Position numbers and translations under genes: made by a program
Shown here: positions 8,154 to 17,024 of the stretch, in pieces
Position numbering within the stretch: the first letter of the stretch is position 1
Layout: each line of letters begins with the position of its first letter
The notes under the pieces: model-generated
Told to the model about the DNA's origin: nothing
The model's database searches: none
What the model saw: only the letters and a program-made list of their open reading frames with translations
From: Halomicrobium salinisoli
GTDB taxonomy: Archaea > Halobacteriota > Halobacteria > Halobacteriales > Haloarculaceae
Direction of reading: 5' to 3'
Assembly: GCF_020405185.1 (NCBI RefSeq)
Contig: NZ_CP084463.1
Coordinates: 2,232,001-2,296,000, forward strand
DNA: 64,000 nt

Positions 8154-9488
8154 ATGGACTGGGGTAGGAACGAACCAGCCGGTAGCCGAACGACTCGCCG
8201 CCGCGTCCTCGCGACGCTGGGTGGGAGCGTGGCGGCGAGCGGACTCGCCGGCTGTCTCGATTCGAGCGACGACGGCGCCGGCGCGGGGACGCCCGCGGAG
8301 AGCGTCGACGACATCACTATCGGCCTGGCGACGGCGACCTCCGGGGCCTACATCGACGTCGGCGAGGAGGAGCGCCGCGGGTTCGAGCTGGCCGTTCAGC
8401 ATCTCAACGAGGGCGGCGGCTTCCAGGAGAGCGGGACCTTCGGCGTCCTGAAGAGCCGACCCGGCGTCGAGGGCGTCGACGTCGAGACCGTCGCGGTCGA
8501 CACGACCGGCAGCGCCGACACGGCGGCGTCGAACGCCGCACCGCTCCTCGAGGACGGCGAGGTCGACGCGCTGTTCGGCGGGGTCGCCGGCGACGTCGCC
8601 GCGACGCTGCGGGACCTCTCGGCTGAACACGGGGTCCCGTACTTCCCGGGGACGGCGACGCTGTCCTCGATGGCCGGGGAGGGCTGCTCGCCGCACACCT
8701 ACCGGGAGATGTACCCCGCCACGGCGCTCGTGCGCGCGCTCGCCCCCGCCGTCGTCGACCACGTCGGCGAGGACAGCGGCACGTACTACAAGCTCAACGC
8801 CGAGGCGCCCGAGGGCCAGGACCTCTCCGACGTCGTCACCGACTACTTCAACCGGGACGGCGCGGCGGACTGGCAGGGCTTCGGGTCGGCGAGCGTGCGC
8901 CGCGGCACGACCGACTACGGCAGCCGCCTCGCCCGCGCCGGGACGACCAACCCGTCGGCGCTGTTCTGTAACCTCTTCGGCCTCGACGCCGTCAACGTCC
9001 TGAGCCAGGCCGGCGAGTACCTCGACGAGGACACCACGCTCGTCTTCCCGCTGCTGACGCCGTCGGTGGTCGAGGCGGCGGCCGAGTGGAACGGCGACGT
9101 CTTCGGGACCATCCCCTGGCACGGCGCCATCGACGGCGAGCTGTCCGACGTGTTCGACTCGACCTATCAGGACGCGTACGGCGACCAGGCGCCCGGCTCC
9201 GCCGCTGGCACGGGCGTCGCCCACCTCGTCTACGGGTCGGTCTTCGTGTACGCGGCGGCCGTCGAGCGCGCAGACTCGACCGACGCCGACGCCGTCAGGA
9301 GCGAACTCGAGGGGAGCGCCCACGACCTGGGCCTGGGCCGGGAACAGCTGCAGGCCTGCAACCACCAGGCGACCCGTCCCGTGCCCGTGGTCCGCGTCTC
9401 GGGCGGCCAGCTGGAGCCGGTCGACCTGGTCGACGACGCCGTCGCCGGCTGCGACGAGCCGCCGGCCAGCGACTGCTCGCTGGAGTAG
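8154..9488 (+). CDS. Branched-chain amino acid/amide-type ABC solute-binding lipoprotein
   Basis: A 444-residue periplasmic-binding-fold protein of the LivJ/LivK type. It has a twin-Arg signal (TTRRRVLATLGG, Arg15-Arg17) and a lipobox ending at Cys34. The mature part starts with ITIGLATATSGAY, the usual first strand of this family, followed by GFELAVQHLNEGGG. The start at 8154 is chosen because an AT-rich box (AGTAATAT, 8121-8128) lies 26-33 bases before it; the in-frame ATG at 8127 falls inside that box. No permease or ATPase genes of the Liv type are adjacent. The neighbouring ABC operon is of the peptide type and faces it, so partner proteins must be elsewhere. Ligand unknown. Confidence 0.85.
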   Translation: MDWGRNEPAGSRTTRRRVLATLGGSVAASGLAGCLDSSDDGAGAGTPAESVDDITIGLATATSGAYIDVGEEERRGFELAVQHLNEGGGFQESGTFGVLKSRPGVEGVDVETVAVDTTGSADTAASNAAPLLEDGEVDALFGGVAGDVAATLRDLSAEHGVPYFPGTATLSSMAGEGCSPHTYREMYPATALVRALAPAVVDHVGEDSGTYYKLNAEAPEGQDLSDVVTDYFNRDGAADWQGFGSASVRRGTTDYGSRLARAGTTNPSALFCNLFGLDAVNVLSQAGEYLDEDTTLVFPLLTPSVVEAAAEWNGDVFGTIPWHGAIDGELSDVFDSTYQDAYGDQAPGSAAGTGVAHLVYGSVFVYAAAVERADSTDADAVRSELEGSAHDLGLGREQLQACNHQATRPVPVVRVSGGQLEPVDLVDDAVAGCDEPPASDCSLE

Positions 9489-9509
9489 CAGTCGAAGCGA
9501 CGTACACGT

Positions 9510-9534
9510 CGAGGGGTATCCGGAGTTCCCCTCG
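9510..9534. terminator. Inverted repeat between convergent genes
   Basis: Arms CGAGGGG (9510-9516) and CCCCTCG (9528-9534) with an 11-base loop, 20 bases after the stop of the solute-binding protein. Position and symmetry suggest a terminator or transcript-end hairpin for the plus-strand gene. Confidence 0.4.
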
Positions 9535-9545
9535 AGTGTGTCGCT

Positions 9546-9595
9546 GCGTTCGATCGCCGCTGTCCGCTCTCGGCGGCGTGGCGGCGATCGAACGC
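9546..9595. terminator. Long 15-bp perfect hairpin between convergent genes
   Basis: GCGTTCGATCGCCGC (9546-9560) is the exact reverse complement of 9581-9595, with a 20-base loop. It lies between two genes that converge (stops at 9488 and 9621), where a bidirectional transcript-end structure is expected. The length of perfect pairing is notable and could instead be a protein-binding site. Confidence 0.5.
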
Positions 9596-9620
9596 TTCTG
9601 AAACGGCCGCCGGTACCAGA

Positions 9621-10676
9621 TCAGTCCGTCAGCTCGGGGCTGCTCCAGTACTCGTGGTCGTCGTCCTCGCGGAAACAACTGACCCGCTGGCCGTTGCTCC
9701 GGTAGGCCGGCGGGTTCTCCGTCCGGCAGGCCTCGCGGGCCTCGGGACAGCGCGTGTGGAACCGACAGCCCGAGGGCGGGTTGACCGGGTCCGGGATGTC
9801 GATCTTCCGCATCGGCGGCTCGCCGGCCTCCCGCAGCGAGAGGTCCGGCGTCGCCCACCGCAACACGTTCGTGTACGGGTGGTGCGGATCGTTGATCATG
9901 TCCTCGGCCGGGCCGATCTCGGCCATCTGCCCGAGGTACATGACGCCGATCCGCCCGTCCCCGTGGGACGTGAAGTAGCGGGCGTTCGAGAGGTCGTGAG
10001 AGATGAAGATGTAGGAGGTGTTGAACTCCTCTTGCAGTTCCAGCATGAGATCCATCATCTCGACGCGCAGGGAGACGTCCAGCGCGGAGATGGCCTCGTC
10101 GGCGAGGATGGCGTCCGGGTTCATCAGCAGCGCGCGACACAGCGCCACGCGCTGTTTCTCCCCGCCGGAGAGCTGGTGGGGATACCGGTCAGCGAAGTCC
10201 GGGGCCGGCGTCATCCCCACGCGCTCCAGCAGCGCGTAGATGCGTTCCTGGCGCTCGCTCCGGCTGAGATGGGGGTGGACCTGCTTGAGCGGCACCGACA
10301 GGATGGAGACGATCCGCCGGTTGGGGTTCAGCGAGCTCCCGGGGTCCTGGTGGATGATCTGCAGCGAGGTGCGGATCTCGTCCCAGGTGACGTCGGCGTC
10401 GACCTTGCCGTCGCGGACGTCCCAGATGTCGTGGCCGCGGTACCTGACGCTGCCGCCGGTCGGCCGCTGGAGGCCGATGGCGGTCTTGCCCAGCGTCGTC
10501 TTCCCGCAGCCCGACTCGCCGACGAGGGAGACGACGTCGTTCTCCTGGATGTCCAGCGAGACGCCGTCGACGGCGCGGACCGTCTCGGGCCCCTCGTCGA
10601 ACTCCAGCAGTCCCGGCTGGTTCTCGAAGTGCACCTCGACGTTCTCCAGCGAGATGAGCGGGTCGTCGCCGCTCAT
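9621..10676 (-). CDS. Oligopeptide/dipeptide ABC transporter ATP-binding protein (DppF/OppF-like)
   Basis: A 351-residue ATPase that powers peptide import with the second ATPase of the operon. Walker A GESGCGKT is at 53-60, the ABC signature LSGGEKQR at 169-176, and Walker B ILADEA at 190-195 followed by ISALD. The C-terminal extension with PPSGCRFHTRCPEA is the family-specific Cys-containing domain of Opp/Dpp ATPases, which can carry an Fe-S cluster in relatives. Last gene of the five-gene minus-strand operon; its start codon overlaps the stop of the preceding gene. Peptide is the family assignment; some members move sugars or nickel. Confidence 0.93.
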   Translation of the reverse strand: MSGDDPLISLENVEVHFENQPGLLEFDEGPETVRAVDGVSLDIQENDVVSLVGESGCGKTTLGKTAIGLQRPTGGSVRYRGHDIWDVRDGKVDADVTWDEIRTSLQIIHQDPGSSLNPNRRIVSILSVPLKQVHPHLSRSERQERIYALLERVGMTPAPDFADRYPHQLSGGEKQRVALCRALLMNPDAILADEAISALDVSLRVEMMDLMLELQEEFNTSYIFISHDLSNARYFTSHGDGRIGVMYLGQMAEIGPAEDMINDPHHPYTNVLRWATPDLSLREAGEPPMRKIDIPDPVNPPSGCRFHTRCPEAREACRTENPPAYRSNGQRVSCFREDDDHEYWSSPELTD

Positions 10677-11767
10677 CAGTACTCACCTCCGCCGCTGCTG
10701 GCGGCGTCGCCGAGGTCCTCGTCGTAGACGAGCGGAATCTCTTCGACGGCCGCCTCCCAGTGGAAGCAGGCCGCGCCGTGGTCGCTCTCGACCATGTGGT
10801 ACTCCGGGACCGTCGAGCGACACTGCTCGTCGGCGAGCGGACAGCGCGGGTGGTAGGCGCACCCGGTGGGCATGTTGATCGGCGCCGGCGCGGAGCCCTC
10901 GATGGGCTCCATGTCCTCCAGGGGCGCGTCGAGGTTGGGCGTCGAGTTCAGCAGCGCCCGCGTGTAGGGATGAGCCGCGTCGTAGACCACGTCGCGCGTG
11001 TCACCGATCTCCACCAGGTTGAACGCGTACATGATGGCCATCCTGTCGGCCAGGGCGGCCACCAGCGGCAGGTCGTGCGTGATGAAGATCATGGTGAGAT
11101 CGTACTTTTGCTGGAGATCGTCCAGCAGCTGGAGGATCGACCGCTGCATCAGCAGGTCCAGCGCGGCGGTCGGCTCGTCCATCACGAGCAGCTCCGGGTC
11201 CAGCACCAGGCTCAGCGCGATCAGCGCCCGCTGTTGCATGCCGCCGGACAGCTCGTGGGGATACGACTCCAGCACGCGCTCCGGTTCGAGGTAGAGGTCC
11301 TCCAACAGCTCGTGGGCGCGGGCCATGCCCGCCTCCATGTCCTTGCCGTGGGCCTCGATCGTCTCCCGGAAGTGAGCCCCCACGCTCATGGTGGGGTTGA
11401 AGGAGCTCATCGCGCCCTGGAAGACCATCGAGATCTCCTCCCAGCGCAGCCGTCGCAGCTCCTCTTTCTCCAGTTCGAGGACGTCGACTGCCTCGCCTTC
11501 ACGGGGCCGGTAGTCGATCTGGCCCTGGAGCAGTCCCGGGTCGGGGACGGCGTCCAGCAGCGAGGAGGCCAGCATCGACTTGCCTGACCCGCTCTCGCCG
11601 ACGACGCCCAGGACCTCGCCGCGCTCGATGTCCAGCGAGACGTGGTCGAGGACGAATGACTCGCCCTCGTCGTAGGTCACGGAGGCGTCGCGGATCCGGA
11701 CGAGCGGGTCGTCGACCTCTACCGCGTTCGTGTCGGTGTCGTCGGGGTGTGCGTGATCGACCGCCAT
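10676..11767 (-). CDS. Oligopeptide/dipeptide ABC transporter ATP-binding protein (DppD/OppD-like)
   Basis: A 363-residue ATPase. Walker A GESGSGKS at 57-64, signature LSGGMQQR at 173-180, Walker B LLVMDEPT at about 193-200. The C-terminus again has the Opp/Dpp extension (MPTGCAYHPRCPLA). The N-terminal 20 residues are acidic and probably unstructured. It pairs with the 9621-10676 ATPase to form the nucleotide-binding heterodimer. The start codon lies one base beyond the stop of the permease gene, so the operon is translated continuously. Confidence 0.93.
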   Translation of the reverse strand: MAVDHAHPDDTDTNAVEVDDPLVRIRDASVTYDEGESFVLDHVSLDIERGEVLGVVGESGSGKSMLASSLLDAVPDPGLLQGQIDYRPREGEAVDVLELEKEELRRLRWEEISMVFQGAMSSFNPTMSVGAHFRETIEAHGKDMEAGMARAHELLEDLYLEPERVLESYPHELSGGMQQRALIALSLVLDPELLVMDEPTAALDLLMQRSILQLLDDLQQKYDLTMIFITHDLPLVAALADRMAIMYAFNLVEIGDTRDVVYDAAHPYTRALLNSTPNLDAPLEDMEPIEGSAPAPINMPTGCAYHPRCPLADEQCRSTVPEYHMVESDHGAACFHWEAAVEEIPLVYDEDLGDAASSGGGEY

Positions 11768-11768
11768 G

Positions 11769-12803
11769 TTATGTCATCATCTCCGCAGCGGAGGATTCGT
11801 CGGTGTCCTCGCCACCGGCGGACTCGGACTCGCCGGCCAGCCGGGTGCGGACGCGGGGGTTGAACACCCGGTCCATCCCCTGTGCCAGCAGGATCAGCGC
11901 GAGCGCGATGAACATGATGGCGAGCATCGGTACGATCAGCTGGTACATCGTCCCGGCGCCGGTCAGCGCCCCGGCCTGCCGGTAGGCCTGGTCGAGCTGG
12001 AGCCCCCAGTTGTCGACCGACGTGGGCAGGATGCCCAGGTAGTACAGGCCGACCGACGCGAACACGACGTAGCGGGCCGCGTTCGCAAAGTTGACCAGGA
12101 CGTACGGCATGATGTTCGGGATGATGTCCTTGACCAGGATCCGGGGCGTCGAGACGCCCATGGTGCGGGAGGCCTCGACGTAGGACTCCTCGCGCAGGGT
12201 CAGCACCTGCGACCGGATCGACCGGCCCAGGCCCGCCCAGTAGTTGACGGTGATGAGGATCCCGATCAGCGCCGGGTTCGTCGGGTTGAACACGATGGCC
12301 AGGACCATGATCAGCGGCAGCCCCGGGATCGACATCGCGATGTCGGAGAACGTCGTCAGCAGGCGGTCGGTCGTCCCGCCCTTGTACCCGGCCAGGGTGC
12401 CGATCGCGACGGCGACGCCGGTCGCGAACAGGCCGCCGGCCAGCAGCATCAGCAGCATCTCCGGGGTCGCGTGGATCACCATCGCCAGGACGTCGACGCC
12501 CGAGCGGGTGCTGCCCAGCGGCGCTTCCATCGTCTGGAACGGCTGCAGGCTCCGCTCGACCTGGTTCGAGTTCGGCGCCTTGTAGAGGACGACTCCGATC
12601 GTCCCCATCAAGACGTAGACGAGCATGATCAGCGACCCGATGCGGGTCCGTCGGTCGCTCCAGGCGACCAGCCCGGGCTTGTAGACGAACTCCTCGTAGA
12701 ACTCCTGTAGCCGTTCGCTACGGCTGACCTCGACGCTCGAACCGCTCGTCTCGAAGGAGAACTCCGTGTCCGTCGCGACGGAGTCCGACTCAGTACGCTT
12801 CAC
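11769..12803 (-). CDS. ABC transporter permease (DppC/OppC-like)
   Basis: An inner-membrane permease of about 344 residues with a cytoplasmic N-terminal extension, a first helix (GSLIMLVYVLMGTIGVVLY), then a core of five helices. The EAA loop for contact with the ATPases is visible as EASRTMGVSTPRILVKDI. The long periplasmic segment between helix 1 and 2 fits DppC. I place the start at the GTG at 12803 because GGGTGATTCC, a good match to the anti-Shine-Dalgarno of haloarchaeal 16S rRNA, lies just before it; a GTG at 12812 would add three residues. The 5' end overlaps the stop region of the upstream permease gene. Confidence 0.9.
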   Translation of the reverse strand: MKRTESDSVATDTEFSFETSGSSVEVSRSERLQEFYEEFVYKPGLVAWSDRRTRIGSLIMLVYVLMGTIGVVLYKAPNSNQVERSLQPFQTMEAPLGSTRSGVDVLAMVIHATPEMLLMLLAGGLFATGVAVAIGTLAGYKGGTTDRLLTTFSDIAMSIPGLPLIMVLAIVFNPTNPALIGILITVNYWAGLGRSIRSQVLTLREESYVEASRTMGVSTPRILVKDIIPNIMPYVLVNFANAARYVVFASVGLYYLGILPTSVDNWGLQLDQAYRQAGALTGAGTMYQLIVPMLAIMFIALALILLAQGMDRVFNPRVRTRLAGESESAGGEDTDESSAAEMMT

Positions 12804-13794
12804 TGGAATCACCCGTTTCGACGCGCGGATCGATCTTGCCGTACGTGAGGTCCGCGACGAACACCGCCAGGACCAGCGCCGTCGTGATGATGAGGAACAC
12901 GCCCATCATCAGCGGGTAGTCGCGGGCCTCGAGGGCAGCGAACATGTAGTAGCCGATCCCGGGGTAGGTGAACACCTCCTCCAGGATGACCGAGCCGCCG
13001 AGGTTGAACCCGATGAGGGTCAGGAACCCGGTGTACATCGGGAGGATGGCGTTGCGAGCCACGTAGCGCACGGAGATCCGGCTGTCCGAGAGGCCCCGGA
13101 GCCGCGCGACCCGGACGTAGTCCTCGCCGAGCACCTGGATGGAGTTGCCGCGCATCGCCAGCGCCTGGAGACCGGCCTGGGTCACCACGACCGACGTGAT
13201 CGGCAGTATCGCGTGGTGCAACGCGTCGACGACGAACTCGATCGTGTAGGGGTCCATCGCGCCCGGGCTCGTCCGGTTGGCCGTCGGGAACAGGCCGGCC
13301 CTGTACCCCAGGAGGACGACCAGCACGATGGCGAACACGTAGAAGGGGACCGTCGAGAAGAGGATCGACACCGCGCTGGAGACCGTGTCCAGCGTCGACC
13401 CCTCCTTGTACGCCATGACGGCGCCCCAGACGATCGCGATGGCGAACAGGATCAGCGTCGCCGTCACCATCACGAACACCGTCCACGGGAGCGCGTCACC
13501 GACGATCGCCGACACCGGCTTGCCGTACCGGAACGACTGTCCCATGTCGCCGACCAGGAGCGACGAGACGTAATCGACGTACTGGACGTAGATCGGCTCG
13601 TTCGGCCGCAGATTCTGATACGTTTCGATGATGCCCTCGATCTCGCTCGGATCGACGCCCTGCCTGATGAGCTGGGCCCGCAACTGGACCAGCGGCCCGC
13701 CCGGGAGCAACCGGATGATCCCGAAGGTCAGGGTGACGACGAGCCAGAGCGTGAGCACCGCCCGTCCTATCCGTTCAATATAGTAACTGTTCAT
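12790..13794 (-). CDS. ABC transporter permease (DppB/OppB-like)
   Basis: A 334-residue permease with six membrane helices. The N-terminus IERIGRAVLTLWLVVTLTF and RLLPGGP are typical DppB landmarks; the EAA motif appears as YVRVARLRGLSDSRI, and GGSVILEEVFTYPGIGY is the conserved penultimate region. It forms the translocation pore with the 11769-12803 product. Second gene of the operon, 58 bases after the binding-protein gene; that small gap is AT-rich (AAATGAATTTTG) and may contain a processing or weak termination site, a common way to make more binding protein than permease. Confidence 0.93.
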   Translation of the reverse strand: MNSYYIERIGRAVLTLWLVVTLTFGIIRLLPGGPLVQLRAQLIRQGVDPSEIEGIIETYQNLRPNEPIYVQYVDYVSSLLVGDMGQSFRYGKPVSAIVGDALPWTVFVMVTATLILFAIAIVWGAVMAYKEGSTLDTVSSAVSILFSTVPFYVFAIVLVVLLGYRAGLFPTANRTSPGAMDPYTIEFVVDALHHAILPITSVVVTQAGLQALAMRGNSIQVLGEDYVRVARLRGLSDSRISVRYVARNAILPMYTGFLTLIGFNLGGSVILEEVFTYPGIGYYMFAALEARDYPLMMGVFLIITTALVLAVFVADLTYGKIDPRVETGDSSEAY

Positions 13795-13852
13795 GGGTGC
13801 GTGCTATTGCTGTCAAACTAAATGAATTTTGGTGGCAAATCTGTACAGCAGC

Positions 13853-15691
13853 TCACTCGCCGGAGTAGGACAGCTCGCCCTGCCGCGGGAGCCAGGTGTT
13901 GGCCCAGCGGACCTGGAAGGCGCCGTCGCCTTCCTCGGGGATGTCCCACTCGTCGGTCGTGAGGAACGTCTCCTCGAGCTTCTCCATGACGGGGATCATC
14001 GGGAGGTCGACGTTGGTGACCCACGCCTGCTCGAGGACGATCTCCTGGGTGAGTTCCTCGTCGGTGGTGCTGGACAGTTCCGCGAGGCGGTCGCTGGGAT
14101 TGACCGTCATCTCGCCGTCGCCGTCCATCGACGGGACGGTGACGTCCGCGCGGCTGCCACCGCGGCTGTCCGCGGCGGCGTCGTAGTTGTAGGTGAACCC
14201 GCGGAAGTTCTCGATGAGCTGGTGGTGGAGGCTGAAGTAGGCGAACGCGGCGCGGCCGCCGCCGGGGAGCCAGCCGCCGGCGCTGAGCTTGAAGTCGCCG
14301 TTCGGCCAGGCCGTGCTGAGCAGCGAGTCGAAGCTGCGCGAGTCGACCGTGGCGTCGAAGCCGAAGGAGTTGAGCTGGTCGACGATGGTCTCGGTCGCGG
14401 TGACCCAGTCGGTCCAGCCGGTCGGGACCGTCACGGGCAGCTTGACCGCGTTGCCGTCGGGGTCCTGCCAGGTGCCGTCGTTCTTCGAGTAGCCGGCCTC
14501 CTCGAGGACCGCGGTCGCCTCGTCGGTCATCGACTCGTCGACGCCGTAGGTGTTGAAGTCGCTCATGGCGTCGCCGAGCCACCGCTGCTGGTCGTCGGTG
14601 GGGATGCCGACGGGCACTTCGGGAGCCGTCTTCAGCGTGTTCCCGACGTTCTCGACGATGGTCTGGCGGTCGAGCACGTACTGGATGGCCTGCCGGACCG
14701 CGCGGTCGCTCACGTGATCCGCGTCGTGGTTCGGCACCAGTCCGTACCCCCACTTCGAGGGGACCGTCTCCAGCCGGACGGCGTCGGGCATCTGGTCGAC
14801 GACCTCGGGAGCCGCGAAGACGCTGAACACGGAGTCGAGCTCCATGTTGATCAGCGCCTGATGGGTCTGCTGGTTGCCGTCGATGTACCGGAACGCGTAC
14901 TCGCTGAAGTTGATGTTCTCCGCGTCGGGGTGGTCCTCGCGGCGGCTGGTCAGCAGCTGCTGCTGACCGGCCTGTTCCTTCGAGAAGGGGCCCGAAGCGA
15001 CGACGTCCTGGTACGCGAACTCCTGGAGCTGTCGCGCGGCCTCGTCCTCGTTGCCGTCCTGATACGTCTGCCAGTACTCCTCGAAGTGTTCGGGCTTCTG
15101 GTGGACGTACCGGTCGTCGATGACGTCGAACTCGACGATGGTCGGGTTGATGTCGTCCGAGATGTTCAGGACGACCGTCTGGTCGTCGGGCGTCTCGACG
15201 CTGTCCGCGTAGTCCCAGAGGGAGCCGCCCGTCAGCTGATCGAGGCGGAGGTTCAGCGCGACCTCGTCGGAGGTGACCGGGTCGCCGTCGTCCCAGGTCA
15301 GCCCCTCGCGCAGCGTCATCTCGAACGTGTCGCCCGTGAACTCCCAGTCCTCGATCGCGTTGGACTGGAAGTCGCCCTCGGCGAAGTTGAACCGGGCGTA
15401 CACGTCGTAGAGGATCTGGTGTGAAATCTGGGCCCGGCTGTTCGGGTTCTGCATGTTGAACTGGATGTTAGCCGGGACCTGGTTGGTCATGCTGAGGTGG
15501 GTGACGTCGTGGACGCCCGACGAGCCACCGCCCGTCCCACCGTCCTCGCTTCCGCCGTCGCCGCTTTCGCCGTCAGTGCCGCCTCCGTCTCCGCCACAGC
15601 CGGCGAGCGCGGCGGCGCCCGACACGCCCGTGAGCTCCACGAACCGGCGGCGGCTGATGACGTCACGATAGCTTTCGGATTCGTCTGCCAT
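13853..15691 (-). CDS. Peptide ABC transporter solute-binding lipoprotein (DppA/OppA-like)
   Basis: A 612-residue family 5 extracellular binding protein. It starts MADESESYR, then has the Tat signal SRRRFVELTG and lipobox LAGC, followed by a Gly/Asp/Ser-rich linker. The family region includes LREGLTWDDGDPVTSDEV, the hallmark of SBP family 5, and the C-terminus carries a typical membrane-distal domain. The ATG at 15691 is preceded by AAGGTGGA, a strong ribosome-binding site, and by an AT-rich promoter region (ATTTATTG at about 15722). In-frame ATG codons further upstream would place the Tat signal internally, so they are rejected. First gene of the dpp-like operon and probably the most highly expressed. 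Confidence 0.93.
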   Translation of the reverse strand: MADESESYRDVISRRRFVELTGVSGAAALAGCGGDGGGTDGESGDGGSEDGGTGGGSSGVHDVTHLSMTNQVPANIQFNMQNPNSRAQISHQILYDVYARFNFAEGDFQSNAIEDWEFTGDTFEMTLREGLTWDDGDPVTSDEVALNLRLDQLTGGSLWDYADSVETPDDQTVVLNISDDINPTIVEFDVIDDRYVHQKPEHFEEYWQTYQDGNEDEAARQLQEFAYQDVVASGPFSKEQAGQQQLLTSRREDHPDAENINFSEYAFRYIDGNQQTHQALINMELDSVFSVFAAPEVVDQMPDAVRLETVPSKWGYGLVPNHDADHVSDRAVRQAIQYVLDRQTIVENVGNTLKTAPEVPVGIPTDDQQRWLGDAMSDFNTYGVDESMTDEATAVLEEAGYSKNDGTWQDPDGNAVKLPVTVPTGWTDWVTATETIVDQLNSFGFDATVDSRSFDSLLSTAWPNGDFKLSAGGWLPGGGRAAFAYFSLHHQLIENFRGFTYNYDAAADSRGGSRADVTVPSMDGDGEMTVNPSDRLAELSSTTDEELTQEIVLEQAWVTNVDLPMIPVMEKLEETFLTTDEWDIPEEGDGAFQVRWANTWLPRQGELSYSGE

Positions 15692-16071
15692 GGTCCACCT
15701 TGACTCGGTGTATTGATCGGCAATAAATGTTACGTTGATAGAGCTAAATAGATAGGGTATACTATCGAAAATTGGTTCCTTACGGCCGCATCGGCCGCAT
15801 TTTTCCTCATTGTGGAACAGTGGCGAATAGTCGCGTGGACGGAACTCTTCCGTGTAATCCGACTGCGACAGCGATTCTTCTGCGATCGGCTCAGGCACGT
15901 GCGAAAAACAATGTTCAGAAACCTTCACAGTCGGTACGCGGTCGGGGGATCGGAAGGACGGCCGGGCGGCCAGTCCCGAGTCACGGAACGCGGACGGTCG
16001 ATCATCCGAAAACTATCAACGAGGTTATGGTAGAACTATTCCCCTCCGCTTCCGTAGCTGCCCCGAGGTCG
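15692..16071. other. Intergenic promoter region between the peptide operon and a plus-strand gene
   Basis: 380 bases without a supported gene, clearly AT-richer than its surroundings from 15710 to 15800. On the minus strand it holds the promoter of the binding-protein gene: TATA-like ATTTATT near 15722 and a ribosome-binding site at about 15695-15702. On the plus strand an AACTATT box at about 16033 lies 30-odd bases before the start at 16072. Reading frames through the middle have no convincing codon use. No hairpin stands out. Confidence 0.5.
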
Positions 16072-16509
16072 ATGCCGGACATCTCGACGATCGACACCGT
16101 GGTCGTGACGGCCGAGGAGCTGGTCGCAGCGCTCGAATCGCGCGAGCGGGACCGTGAGCCGACCGCTCTCCGGGTGACGGCGCCGTTCAGCGGCCGCATG
16201 CGCGCGAGACTCCACGTCGAACAGGGCGACGAGACTGGCGACCCGTCCCAGTTGCTCCTCCGACCGGACCGGCTCGTCGACGGGGACTGCCCGTCGCCGC
16301 CCCATCCCGACGACACCGCGGACGCCATCAGGGCCGACCCGGACGACGACTACTCCGTCGAGCGCCACCGGGAGCGCCACCGGCAGGCGATGCGGGAGTG
16401 GCGCGACCGGGTCGCCGACCACGCGGTCGAGCGCGTACCCGTCGGCGACCACGCGGTCGCCCTCGTCGTCCTCGACGCCGCCGGCCCGGATCCCGACGGC
16501 GAACACTGA
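16072..16509 (+). CDS. Conserved haloarchaeal protein of unknown function (145 aa)
   Basis: A soluble acidic protein starting MPDISTIDTVVVTAEEL. The segment VTAPFSGRMRARLHVEQ, a mid-protein PPHPDDTADAIR, and DDYSVERHRERHRQAM followed by EWRDRV look like conserved blocks of a haloarchaea-only family (from memory, a DUF8009-type protein; not verified). No catalytic motif seen. The start at 16072 is preferred over an in-frame ATG at 16027 because the added residues are low-complexity and the AT-rich box at 16033 fits a leaderless start at 16072. It diverges from the peptide transport operon. Confidence 0.65.
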   Translation: MPDISTIDTVVVTAEELVAALESRERDREPTALRVTAPFSGRMRARLHVEQGDETGDPSQLLLRPDRLVDGDCPSPPHPDDTADAIRADPDDDYSVERHRERHRQAMREWRDRVADHAVERVPVGDHAVALVVLDAAGPDPDGEH

Positions 16510-16688
16510 CCGTTCGTCCACTTTCGCCGGTTACACTCTCAGAGCGATCGATAAAACGTATCACCGATTCTAAAGGCGTCGTAAAACGTCGTTACGTGCG
16601 CTGTGATGCGGTGAAAGGTGGTGAAACGAGGCGAAGTCTCTGTCGGTTATATGGGGTAACCGGACGTTGTACTCGTCAGGTGTCCCCG

Positions 16689-16937
16689 ATGTCGAGCCCT
16701 CCGACGAACCAACTACGCACCGCCCTGAACGAAGCGACGCCCGTCGAGCACGTCAGCCGGAGCATCGTCCGCCGAACCCGAAGTCTCGCCTTCTGGACGG
16801 CAGTGACCCTCCCCTTCCTCTACCTCCCGCTGCTGGCGACGGGCCTCGAGAAGTCGAGCCACGTGACCGCGTTCCTCGCTCTCCTGGTGGCCAACGCGGT
16901 CGCCCTCCTGATCGGCCACTCCCACCTCCGGGAGTGA
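16689..16937 (+). CDS. Small two-helix membrane protein (82 aa)
   Basis: Starts MSSPPTNQLRTALNEATP. A polar, basic N-terminus (SRSIVRRTRS) precedes two membrane helices (LAFWTAVTLPFLYLPLLATGL and VTAFLALLVANAVALLIGH), ending in a short tail. The ATG at 16689 has an AGGTG ribosome-binding site eight bases before it and a TATA-like GTTATATGG at about 16645, so this one has a real leader, unlike many neighbours. No family recognised. Confidence 0.65.
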   Translation: MSSPPTNQLRTALNEATPVEHVSRSIVRRTRSLAFWTAVTLPFLYLPLLATGLEKSSHVTAFLALLVANAVALLIGHSHLRE

Positions 16938-16991
16938 TGCCGGCGCCCGTCGGCGCCTCTCACCCTATTTAACGTCTCCTCTGACCGTCAA

Positions 16992-17000
16992 TATATTTAA
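16992..17000 (+). promoter_or_regulatory. TATA box of the RNase H gene
   Basis: TATATTTAA is the strongest TATA box in this region, 25-33 bases before the ATG at 17025, giving a leaderless transcript. Confidence 0.6.
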
Positions 17001-17024
17001 CATCCCCGCCGTCCAAAGGGTGGT

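Noticed and set aside
5463..9488. A single 1,341-codon open frame running through the beta-mannosidase and into the solute-binding protein gene
   Set aside because: The first part is an Arg/Pro-rich shadow of the beta-mannosidase in another frame; only 8154-9488 has a signal peptide, lipobox and a promoter.
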